The notes under the pieces: model-generated
Databases searched by the model: none
Told to the model about the DNA's origin: nothing
Seen by the model: the letters and a program-made list of their open reading frames with translations, nothing else
From: Scalesia atractyloides
Lineage: Eukaryota > Streptophyta > Magnoliopsida > Asterales > Asteraceae
Length of the DNA stretch: 64,000 nt
NCBI GenBank assembly: GCA_947069175.1
Contig: CAMTDV010000028.1
Span: forward strand, 66,758,157-66,822,156
Reading direction: 5' to 3'
Position numbers and translations under genes: made by a program
In this document: positions 1 to 8,457 of the stretch, in pieces
How the letters are laid out: the number at the start of each line of letters is the position of its first letter
Numbering within the stretch: position 1 is the first letter of the stretch

Positions 1-154
1 AGGGGCGAATGTACATCATAATAAGGGGTAGCCTCCGCTACCCCTTGGCGCTCCGGCGGTAGTGAAATTTTGAAAAAATTTGACGTTTTTTTCGATTTCG
101 TTACCCCTTTCTTTTAAAACATTACCCCTATGAAAGTTGTCTAATCCGCCACTA
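1..154. mobile_element. hAT-like MITE fragment (candidate)
   Basis: The window opens with AGGGGCGAATGTAC, and the block ends with AATCCGCCACT near 154. The reverse complement of that end (AGTGGCGGATT) resembles the start, which suggests short terminal inverted repeats of the CAGGGGCGGA type common in plant hAT elements. The left target-site copy lies outside the window, so it cannot be confirmed. An 80-codon minus-strand reading frame crosses it (16-258) but has no recognisable domain. Confidence 0.3.
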
Positions 155-784
155 ACTAATATATCCCCGGATATCTCTATGTTCAACCGGTGTTTCTTCA
201 GTAGGTTGTATTTTTTATTAATTTTATTATAATTATGTTTGTTATATTTTTTAATCATGTTTTAAATAAAGAAGGTATATAGATTAAAATAATAAATAAT
301 TAGGTAATCATAATAGGGATTTTAAACCATTAATGTAAGTTAAAGGGATAAACTTTAAAGCTTTCTATGTAATATGCATCCTACATAACGATAATTTATC
401 ATTACAAAATCTCTATAGGCTTTATACCGCACCATCCAAGGAATACGAATATTGAGGATCTAGTTTGGAGTTTTATCAATAAATTGTACAAGTCATGGTG
501 CCTTCTTTTTAATGAAAGATGTGAGGTTCGTATAAATGGAATCTTAAATACATGCATGCATTAAAGCAAGCTCATTTTGGGTGTGGGACTATAGAGAGGG
601 AGGGAGTGACCAGTCACCTAATCAATAGACTTTGACAATAACCATTATAATAATTAGAAGAGAGTTTTGGCTTTTGTCATATTGTCATGGGATGGATTAA
701 CATTAACGATGACTAACGGTACGAGTATGTGTTAGTAGTATTAGGACTAATATTAGTCTTGACCAACGATGAGGGTATGTGTTA
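155..784. other. AT-rich intergenic DNA
   Basis: No gene, RNA or intact element is recognised here. Near 700-780 there are short degenerate repeats around GACTAACGGTA and GACCAACGATGAG. Confidence 0.5.
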
Positions 785-789
785 AATTA

Positions 790-1393
790 TGTTAGATATT
801 TTAGTGTAATTGATATTAACTTGGTGATCAAAGGGAATATGATACACATCGAACAAGTTAGGAGATGCGGGAGGCACGCTTGTTCGGGTAGTTGTAATTC
901 CAAGTATTCGGGTTGAGCCCTGAAAAGGGGTTCCAAGGGGGCAACGCCCCCTTGGCGGGGGTTCGGGGGCAGCACCCCTAGGAGCAGGGTCTAAGGGCGG
1001 CAGCCCCTAGTGGGGTCCAAGGAGCGGCAGCCGCTGGCTATGAAGCAATTTTAGTTAAATTGCTTTATGGAAAATGCCTTAGAAAATTACTTTTATAAAA
1101 TTCGTCACAATTTTATAGTTAAAAATTAAGGCGGCAATTTAATTAAATTCAAAATCTTAAATCCAACTGCCAATAACTGTCAAGTAGCAGTTATCTCTAA
1201 AAATTCGTTGTGTGTTTTTTTTTTCGTCAAGATCTGGTTCATACGAATCACACACAAAAACGCATACTATTGTTCATTCTCCAAAAATCAGAGTTGTATC
1301 CGATTGAATTATTCTGTAGAACCACCGAAATAATTTGATCTGAAAATGACTACATGCCTCTCTGATGATCCGGTTTCTAAATATCCCCCAACA
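790..1393 (+). mobile_element. Solo LTR, copia-type
   Basis: A 604-bp block starts TGTTAGATATT and ends CCCCCAACA. It is flanked by a perfect 5-bp duplication AATTA at 785-789 and 1394-1398. The TGTT...AACA termini and 5-bp TSD are LTR hallmarks, and no internal domain, primer-binding site or second LTR is present, so it is a solo LTR left by LTR-LTR recombination. A G-rich section at about 918-1035 repeats imperfect versions of GGGGTCCAAGGGGCGGCAGCCCC, a style seen in plant copia LTRs. The superfamily call rests on that resemblance only. Confidence 0.75.
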
Positions 1394-1403
1394 AATTATG
1401 TTG

Positions 1404-1490
1404 CGATAGCTCGAGCTAATGGTAGCTTACGATAGCTTTGGCTAATGGTAGTTTATGGTAGCGTCGACTAACGGTAGTTTATGATAGAAT
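1404..1490. repeat. Degenerate ~27-bp tandem repeat
   Basis: Four imperfect copies of a unit like GATAGCTTTGGCTAATGGTAG follow the solo LTR. Related GACTAACGGTA sequence lies on its other side near 710, so the LTR probably inserted into a pre-existing minisatellite. Confidence 0.5.
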
Positions 1491-2022
1491 TCACTAAATA
1501 ATAACAACGTTATAATAGTTCAATTTAGGTCATTCAAATTAGATAATTATGAATATATTCACAATAAATATACAATACTGGAACTCAAGTGGTTTTTATA
1601 GTTGTTAAAAATAAGAGTAATTGTACTAAAAAATATTGAAACTTGATTATAGTTATTATTTATTGATTTATTGCTTTTATTATATTGATAATAGTCACTA
1701 GAGGTTTCTAATGTAAAAGAGTAAGCTTGCTAGTGTTTGATTGTCCATGGCCTTAAAGATTTAGCAATGAGGGAAAATAAAAATGGTCTCAATGAAATGA
1801 TTGGTTGATATAACACCGGCATATTTTTTACCATTTATTTTGATACTAATTTAGTGATACTAACTACTAACATGATTAGTGACATCCTAACCATACGCTA
1901 TCTAAAAAATGTTTAATTTAAAAAAAAATCTTCAAAACGGTCTTAGAATTTTTCTAAAATACTTATCATTAATAGCGGAAGAATAAAAAAGATTTTCATA
2001 TTTACAATACAACAAGTTCAAT
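1491..2022. other. AT-rich intergenic DNA
   Basis: No gene or recognisable element is seen. Confidence 0.5.
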
Positions 2023-2033
2023 TAATAAGGTTG

Positions 2034-2085
2034 ATATATATATTATATATATATATATATATATTATGTGTGTGTGTGTGTGTAT
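2034..2085. repeat. AT then GT microsatellite
   Basis: A run of alternating AT is followed directly by a run of alternating TG. Short minus- and plus-strand reading frames over it are low-complexity artefacts. Confidence 0.85.
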
Positions 2086-2509
2086 GGATTGTTCTGCCAA
2101 TTTTAGTTACAAAGAATTTGTGTTCTTACTATGTTAACACATGTGTGAATGGTTTAGTGAATTTCGATTTTAGAAAATTATCATGGAGACAATCCATGAA
2201 TCATTTTCCACACCTCATTCTATGAAAGGATAATCAATCAATGAAAGCTCAAGATTATTAATAACTATTGTACTCGCATGATCCACCAACTTTAAATTTA
2301 ACCAAGTACTGTACTACCCTCCATTCAATTTTTCAGGTGTGGGTTCAAACCATTAAATAGGGATTTCTTTGGTTTGCGTGATTTATAGTTTAAAGTTTAG
2401 ATTGAGCAACACACCAACGTGTAGTACACTTGATTGTACCTAGTAATTTTAATGATTATATAAATCACAGGGTTAGTTAACGTATAATATTTCTTAACGT
2501 GCGATGTGT

Positions 2510-2675
2510 ACGAGATGAAATTACGCATGTTATTAACTCAAAAACCCTAATCACGAATGTTGAAAATCATAATCACGCATGAACATAATCACGCATGTAC
2601 AATAGCAGAAATCACACATGGGGTAAAAAACCTAATCACGCATGTTATAAAATTAATCACGCATGTTATATTTTC
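2510..2675 (+). repeat. Interspersed AATCACGCATG motif cluster
   Basis: The 11-mer AATCACGCATG and close variants (TTACGCATG, AATCACGAATG, AATCACACATG) occur about seven times in roughly 150 bp with irregular 5-20 bp gaps. The gaps differ in sequence, so this is not a simple tandem array. No coding potential is seen, and function is unknown. Confidence 0.6.
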
Positions 2676-2689
2676 ACAACGAACGCACG

Positions 2690-3270
2690 TACATTAATCA
2701 TAATTGTACAATACACTTTCATTATAAATCACCTAGTTTTTCTCAAACCCACTACATATCATGGGTTTTTTTTTATTATAAAAAATGTTAGAAAATCATG
2801 ATAATATCTTACAAGATATCACATTCTAACACAAATATGATGAACAAACGTATGCCCTTTTAACAATTGTTTGCAAAAACCTTCATATTTTGCGGACAAA
2901 ACAAATTTTATAAAACTAAATTTCACACATACATGTACGTGTATGACATATATAGAAATAAAAAAGATTTAAGAATTATTCATTTTGAACGGCAAAAGAT
3001 TTAAGAAACTCATCTATAATTTGGCAAGAGATTTAAGAAACTCATCTATAATTTAGGGATCCATCGTCACATCCACAAAGTTTTATTGGGACTCGATGGT
3101 ACCTTCTTCATGATTGAAAAAACTTAAAAGGGAAGATTTTTTTGGATAAATTCAATAGTCAAAGGAAAAGAGATGGACAAAAAGGAGATGCAACTAAAAG
3201 GGAGCTAACAAGTAACAAAGTTCTAACTTCTAGAAAGAAACACAGGCTTTCAAAATCACCTCTATTTAGA
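2690..3270. other. AT-rich intergenic DNA left of copia-1
   Basis: No gene is seen. A phrase like AAGATTTAAGAAACTCATCTATAATTT is duplicated near 2995 and 3030. Confidence 0.45.
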
Positions 3271-3282
3271 CTATACACATAT

Positions 3283-3776
3283 CGTAGAAAAAGACGATTA
3301 TGAACAGATATACCACAAAAACGCAGAAATAGCGACAGAAAACATGATAAAATCTTATTTATCCAACCAAAAAGATTACCCCTCAGAACCTGAGATCTCA
3401 TAAATAGTAAAATCTCTAAGACTTACAGTATACAGAGTTATAGACAAGATGATCAAACACTATTGACCATCAACAACAACTTTCATCAACCTCTCTTAAC
3501 AAACAAGAGGTTACAACAAGATGAACACAACAAACCCTATCAAGATACTGTGTGTGTAACAAGAACTGATCTGAACAAGATAAATAAATGATTAAGAAGC
3601 TTCTGGCATATCTCAAGCTTATATAGGCCAGTAGATCATCAAAGCCCTCCAAATATAACAAAATAGAACCGCAGCTCCACAAAATACACTTCACACCCTG
3701 AAGAATACACAATAAACAAAGAGAACCACAACATAACAATTGGATGATATAAAGATTGTACCATATCTTTTTAACA
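3283..3776 (-). repeat. Copia-1 3' LTR
   Basis: This is the left copy of the LTR. It is preceded on the element strand by a purine tract (GAAGGGGGA, about 3777-3787), the expected plus-strand primer. It differs from the right copy at scattered positions along its length. Confidence 0.88.
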
Positions 3777-4031
3777 TCCCCCTTCATTCAATTGTTTTAA
3801 ACACATGTACTAACCCCAGTTTTTTGCAAAACTTTTCATGCTGACTAACACTTAAACCTTTTGTAAACAAATCTGCAAATTGATCTTCAAAATCAATCTT
3901 TTCAGTACAAATAAAACCAGTTGAAATTTTTTCTCACAAAAAATATAAATCAATTTCAAAATGTTTCGTTCTCTCATGAAATACAGGATTAGCTGCTATA
4001 GCAATAGCATCACTACTGTCACAAAACAATT

Positions 4032-5033
4032 TTATGGGTAAGAACAACTTAGCTTTAACTCACTTAGCAAATTTACAATCCAAACCAACTCACATGAAGC
4101 TGAACACATCGCTCTGTATTCAGCTTCTCCAGTTGACCTTGCAACCGTACTTTGTTTCTTACTATTCCAAGAAACTAAATTTCCTCCCAAAACAACATAA
4201 TAACCTGTAACAGACTTTTGAGTTACCGGACATTTAGCCCAGTCAGAATCTGAGTAACATGTTAACTCATAATTAACACCCTTTTTAAATGATAACCCTG
4301 TACCAGGACTTAACTTTAAATACCGAAGCAGTCTTAATGCAACTTTAAGATGTGAATTTAAGGGACTGTGCAAAAACTGACTCAAGTACTGCACAGCATA
4401 GCTAATGTCTGGACGAGTTAAAGATAGGTAAATTAATTTACCAATTAGTTTTTGAAAACCAGTAACATCAACTACTTTTTCATCATTCACACTTGTTTTT
4501 GCATTTACCACATAACTAACCTCTGTGGGTGTGTTAACCGGTTTACATGCAAGACACCCAAACTCATTTAACACCTCCAAACAATATTTCCTTTGGTTTA
4601 AACAAATTTCAGAATTATCATATAATACTTCTAATCCCAAGAAGTATTTAAGTAAACCCAATCTTTAATTTGAAACGTATTACTAAGCAAACTTTTAAGC
4701 TTTTTTATTTCATCATTGTCATTCCCAGTAATGACAATATCATCAACATAAACTAACAGAACAATAAAAACTGATTGTTTTGACAAAGTAAATAACGAAT
4801 GATCACACGCACTTTGAACAAAACCAACATCAAGTAATACTGTCGTTAATTTTTCATTCCATTTTCTAGGTGCCTGTTTTAAGCCATATAAAGACTTAAC
4901 CAATTTGCAAACTTTGGTCTCATTTTTTGGATAAAACCCCTCAGGAAGTGTCATGTACACATCCTCAGAGATAGAACCATATAGAAATGCATTGTTGCCA
5001 TCCAACTGAAATAAGGACCAGTCATTTTGAACA
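4032..5033 (-). pseudogene. Copia-1 reverse transcriptase (C-terminal part) and RNase H
   Basis: Minus-strand reading frames encode the RT palm with LLVYVDDIVITG (YVDD catalytic motif), preceded by SLYGLKQAPRKW, both canonical for Ty1/copia. RNase H follows with YSDSDWAKC, KSVTGYYV and STGEAEYRAM, giving the acidic residues of the fold. A frameshift near 4655 divides RT from the RNase H connection (FQIKD then GLLKYFLGLEV). The N-terminal RT segment lies on the other side of gypsy-1, at 14994-15221. The gypsy TSD GCTAA at 5034-5038 marks the exact break. It encoded replication of the element, not a host function. Confidence 0.9.
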
Positions 5034-5038
5034 GCTAA
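5034..5038. repeat. Gypsy-1 target-site duplication, left copy
   Basis: GCTAA here is repeated at 14989-14993, directly outside the other LTR. Confidence 0.92.
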
Positions 5039-5222
5039 TGTAACATCCGTCAAAAACCGGATTTACCAAACCCGCTCCGTTTATTAACCGAACAATCAGT
5101 AAAAAATTTCGTTGCGTATTTAATGCCCAAATTAATTTTAAACGATACATAACTAATAAGTATATTGGAAAATATTATTTATATTTGAAAAAGTATTGAA
5201 AATAAGAAAATAAAAATAAAAT

Positions 5223-5305
5223 GCTGCTGCCGGGTTTCGAACCCGAGTCAGCCAGCGAGTCAGCAAATGACTTAACACTTAACCATCCAACCACTGCGCC
5301 ACTCA
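5223..5305 (-). ncRNA. tRNA-like module U1 (antisense, in U3)
   Basis: Read on the minus strand, the block has TGGCGCAGTGG, an exact match to the A-box pattern TRGYNNARNNG, and about 55 nt later GGTTCGAAACC, matching 10 of 11 B-box positions. The T-arm can pair CGGG with CCCG around TTCGAAA. A T5 run follows almost immediately (5213-5217), the usual Pol III stop. A matching module lies at the same LTR position in gypsy-2, also antisense. No convincing acceptor stem is present, so it is tRNA-like rather than a tRNA gene. Expression cannot be judged here. Confidence 0.6.
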
Positions 5306-5400
5306 TGTTTCTTGTGTAATATTGGAAACAATTAATACATAAAATAAATCTCGAATTCAAATAACGACGCACCCAATTTCAGTCGTCGGAAATTCCAGCG

Positions 5401-5467
5401 ATCTCGCGAGATTGGACGGTTTCTTCAAGTCTTAACGTAAACATTAAACCTACATCGGTTATAACCG
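5401..5467. promoter_or_regulatory. Palindromes in gypsy-1 U3
   Basis: ATCTCGCGAGAT (5401-5412) and CGGTTATAACCG (5456-5467) are perfect 12-bp palindromes about 100-160 bp upstream of the TATA box. The CGGTTATAACCG core recurs in gypsy-2 inside a perfect 20-bp palindrome. The half-site CGGTTA resembles plant MYB sites. A role as promoter element is inferred. Confidence 0.45.
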
Positions 5468-5562
5468 ACGACTGAACCCGCAACACAAGTTATAACCGAC
5501 GGAAAACGTAATGACCGACGAATCAAGACGGAAATCGGACCAAATTCATCGATGTCCCGCCC

Positions 5563-5570
5563 TATAAATA
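5563..5570 (+). promoter_or_regulatory. LTR TATA box (gypsy-1)
   Basis: TATAAATA in a GC-rich setting (CCCGCCCTATAAATACC) sits about 525 bp into the LTR. The same box occurs at 12880-12887 and, on the minus strand, in gypsy-2 at 43210-43217 and 51104-51111. It marks the likely Pol II start, so the four sense tRNA-like modules are in transcribed R/U5 sequence. Confidence 0.65.
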
Positions 5571-6004
5571 CCTCCTCAAACCTCTGCTAGCTTTTTCGCT
5601 CACAATCACACCTTTACCCGAAGTATTTCCACTCGCCGGAAAAGTTCTGCAACTCGGCGGAAAACCGAGCCCTTCACTTCTGAGCCTTACTGAACACCCA
5701 GAACTTATACCGAAGCCACTCACATCCATCTCAAGCTCGCTGAAGACTCTCTGCCGCAAGACACACGTCGCCGGAATAAGCTTCTGTCACCGGAGTTTCG
5801 CCGGCGAAACAGAGGAGTCCAGTTCGGTATATCCAAGACTTAATCTTTCATTCTTTTTTTTTAATCTCACATGTAATTAACCACCAGACACTAACGAACT
5901 TGATTAAAACTTCGAACCAGTCGGACTTCCGATTCTGGTTAAGATTAACGAAGAAGACGAAGTGTCCGTTGTCTATAAGTTTAATTTAAATCAAGATATA
6001 ACTC

Positions 6005-6083
6005 GGGTTAGACACACAGTCCAGCGGTGGACTGTGTGCAAATAAAACATGCAAACGTCTCGAGTTCGATACATGTCCCACGC
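6005..6083 (+). ncRNA. tRNA-like module U2
   Basis: CACACAGTCCA (6013-6023), loop GCGG and TGGACTGTGTG (6028-6038) form a perfect 11-bp stem at the D-arm position. The A-box-like AGTCCAGCGG lies inside it. A B-box-like GAGTTCGATAC follows at 6062-6072, and a T8 run at 6108-6115 could stop Pol III. The acceptor stem is not convincing. The 3' LTR copy has the same hairpin at 13319-13344. Confidence 0.6.
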
Positions 6084-6175
6084 ATACTCGCCTTAATAAA
6101 AATGTTCTTTTTTTTAACCGAACCGGAGTCACTGCGTAAGATGTTAAGTTTAATAAAAACCGTAATAATAACCAA

Positions 6176-6255
6176 GATAGACACACAGTCCAGTGGTGGA
6201 CTGTGTGCGCGTTTAAAACACAGGTCACGAGTTCAAGTCCGGACTACCGCACCGG
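6176..6255 (+). ncRNA. tRNA-like module U3
   Basis: The same 11-bp D-like stem is present (6182-6207, loop GTGG). AGTTCAAGTCC at 6230-6240 is a full match to the B-box consensus; the 3' LTR copy has AGTTCGAGTCC, also full. A T5 run follows at 6274-6278. The A-box-like CAGTCCAGTGG matches 10 of 11 positions. Confidence 0.65.
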
Positions 6256-6344
6256 TCCGGACAATCATCCAACTTTTTATTTAAGACAGAAATGAAAATA
6301 TTTAGTTTGTATATAAGTATAATAAAAATCAGATAATTTAACAA

Positions 6345-6425
6345 GTTAGACACACAGTCCAGCGGTGGACTGTGTGTTAACTCAACCCACAGGTCCCGGG
6401 TTCGAGACCTGTGGAGCGCGCCGGT
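6345..6425 (+). ncRNA. tRNA-like module U4
   Basis: The D-like stem CACACAGTCCA/TGGACTGTGTG is at 6351-6376. The T-like arm is also enlarged: CCACAGGTC (6387-6395) pairs perfectly with GACCTGTGG (6406-6414) around a loop containing GGGTTCGA. The B-box GGTTCGAGACC matches 10 of 11 positions. A T5 run follows at 6443-6447. Confidence 0.65.
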
Positions 6426-6512
6426 TCGATGCATTAAAATCATTTTTAAAAATAAATGATTTTCTGTTTAATTCAATTAATATATAAATATAATTAAAAA
6501 CAGAAATATTTC

Positions 6513-6590
6513 GGGTTAGACACGTAGCTCAGTTGGTAGAGCTGCGTGCACGCGTACGGGAGGTCTCGGGTTCGAGCCTCACCCAACGCA
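6513..6590 (+). ncRNA. tRNA-like module U5 (closest to a true tRNA)
   Basis: TAGCTCAGTTGGTAGAGC at 6525-6542 is a textbook D-arm with a perfect A box. It is extended by CACG and CGTG to a 10-bp stem with one G-T pair (6521-6548). GGTTCGAGCCT follows as the B box 44 nt later. The bases expected to form a 7-bp acceptor stem do not pair, so a functional aminoacylated tRNA is unlikely. A T7 run lies at 6668-6674. Confidence 0.7.
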
Positions 6591-6605
6591 TACATACACA
6601 CATAC

Positions 6606-6665
6606 GAACCGGTCAACAGTCAAAGTCAATGGTCAATGGTCAACGGTCAACGGTCAAAAAGTCAA
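6606..6665 (+). promoter_or_regulatory. W-box-like cluster (GGTCAA repeats)
   Basis: About eight GTCAA elements, mostly GGTCAA or GGTCAAC, lie in 60 bp. The reverse complement TTGAC(C/T) is the core bound by plant WRKY factors. A similar cluster occurs on the minus strand at the same place in gypsy-2 (about 42337-42365 and 50200-50240). Regulatory function is inferred. Confidence 0.45.
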
Positions 6666-7100
6666 CATTTTTTTATTATTTTTATTTATTTATTTTATTT
6701 AAAAATCAATTAAAAATACTTAAAAATAACATTTTTAAGGTTAGAAAATAGCCTTAAACTCACAAAAATACACCCAACAATTCTACTAAAATGGATTAAT
6801 AAAATCCGTTTATTTACCGAACCACTATGCCATTATCTAGGTTAATTTCACTCGTGGTTAAAACCAACTTCGCGTGCATTCAACATTATCAACCGAACGC
6901 ACCCAATGTGAGTGAATCTTACAACTCCCCTTTTTAATTACACGTTTTGGGGTGTGTCATGTGTCATTAAAAATTAATTCGTTTATTTAAGCTTGTGCCA
7001 TACCATATTGTGATCTAAACTTAGATTGTATTTATTGTTTGTAGTTGTGTATTTTATATTGTCAATTTATATGCAATTCATTCATTAGGCCCATCAGTTC

Positions 7101-7257
7101 CTCGTGGGAGACGAGTCGAGCAACGCGTGCCTCAAAACAAATCCATTATTGTTCCTGTGTGTATTATTTAGTTTATATTGTTTGTGGTTATGTATTTAAT
7201 ATTGTCAAGTATATGCAAATCATTCATTAGGCCCATCAGTTCCTCGTGAGAGACGAG
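7101..7257 (+). repeat. Duplicated LTR block with conserved hairpin
   Basis: The phrase CATTAGGCCCATCAGTTCCTCGTG...ACGAG occurs twice about 140 bp apart. Each copy makes a hairpin, CTCGT-GGGAG-ACGAG (7101-7115) and CTCGT-GAGAG-ACGAG (7243-7257). Gypsy-2 LTRs contain one copy with CCCGT...ACGGG, a paired change of two bases. Confidence 0.75.
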
Positions 7258-7687
7258 TTGAGCAACGCGTGCCTGAAAACGATCCATTATTGTTCATATG
7301 TGCATTATTTAATATTAATTGATTGGTGAATAAGTTTACATCTATTTTTACTCATGTGTGGTTGTGCACTTTATTTTACAATCAATTAAATAAACTTGTT
7401 CAAATGTTTTCATAGGATTCACTCGCCAACTTTTTGTTGATCCAAAAAAAAACCATTTTTACACATGATACAGGTGAACAGGATGAAGCAAGGAAAACAT
7501 AGGAAATGCCTTAGAAGAAAACAATGAAGCCTAGATTGATGTTAGGACATGATGTAATAATGATTGTATAATTCCCTTTAAAATTGTATTAATGAATATG
7601 AAACGTTATAATAAAAGTCATGAGCTTTGATGATAACTCAATCATGCCCCGATCACCTTTTCCGCTGCGGGTCGGGGTGTGACAGAT

Positions 7688-7703
7688 TGGTATCAGAGCC
7701 ATG
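7688..7703 (+). other. Primer-binding site (initiator-Met tRNA), gypsy-1
   Basis: TGGTATCAGAGCCATG starts 3 bp after the 5' LTR. It is the usual complement of the 3' end of plant initiator methionine tRNA. Confidence 0.9.
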
Positions 7704-8457
7704 ACTATAGGGATATAGGATAGGTTATTAGACCCTTAGAGCCTATACTATAGTTTGCCTAAATTTTAATTGTTTAGGTGGTTACATACAAACTTATGAT
7801 ATTTATTTGTTTCATATTTGTTTATACTTACAGTCAAACATACATACTTACATACACATTCATCATACATATTTCAATGTTCATATATTCAAATCATCTT
7901 CATACTTTTGTTATTCAAAGATTTTGTTGCAATTTTCAAATCTCATCAAAGTAAGTTCTGCGACGGGCATGTAGTAACTGGAAGGGTACAAGTACCGGTA
8001 GTCGGAACGTCCTGTCTAGGTTGGCATTCGTATAAATCCAATATAACGGACCAGTTTGCCTACCTAGGGACTAACGATGAGAGTACGAAGGACCTATTAG
8101 GCCAAAGCATGCCACACCAAACGTCGTTCGAACTAACCCCACTTTGAGGTGTCACCGTGTCTACACCTGGACACATTCCGAATATCATACGTTTTTCTCG
8201 ATTTTCTCCGGGTTTTAGTGTACGTAACCAGGCTAACACATGCGAACCATATGAAAAACCCGGTATTCATGGGGGCCCACATGATTACGAATGTGAAGTA
8301 TGGCGGCATGCACGGCCTAATGACGAGCAAAGCCCAAGACATCCTATGGATGTAGTAGATTTATTTTTCTATAATTATTTTATGAATGTTCATTCCTAAA
8401 TACGACCCATGATCCCAAAAACATTCAACTCATACTCATAATGCGTATTCCTTGTAG
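7704..8457 (+). other. Gypsy-1 conserved non-coding leader
   Basis: The stretch at about 7960-8190 aligns almost base for base with the gypsy-2 leader (48715-48945, reverse strand), although it has no shared open frame. A second conserved block holds TCATGGGGGCCCACATGA (8267-8284), a near-palindrome around GGGCCC. Such leaders in retroelements carry packaging and dimerisation signals; that role here is inferred. Short reading frames over it (7818-8399) are not convincing genes. Confidence 0.7.

Larger units (their letters stand above)
5039..7684 (+). repeat. Gypsy-1 5' LTR with tRNA-like modules
   Basis: This 2646-bp LTR contains an antisense tRNA-like module (5223-5305), palindromes, a TATA box (5563-5570), four sense tRNA-like modules (6005-6590), a GGTCAA-rich W-box-like cluster (6606-6665), and two copies of a CTCGT/ACGAG hairpin (7101-7115, 7243-7257). 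A roughly 10-bp indel near 5583 is one of few differences from the 3' copy. Confidence 0.92.

Noticed and set aside
3283..3776. Perfect TSD for copia-1
   Set aside because: The flanks are CATAT and CATAC; one base differs, so only an imperfect TSD is claimed.
6513..6590. A functional host tRNA gene
   Set aside because: A and B boxes are excellent, but the bases flanking the D and T arms do not form a 7-bp acceptor stem and no clear anticodon arm is seen; the block repeats with each LTR.
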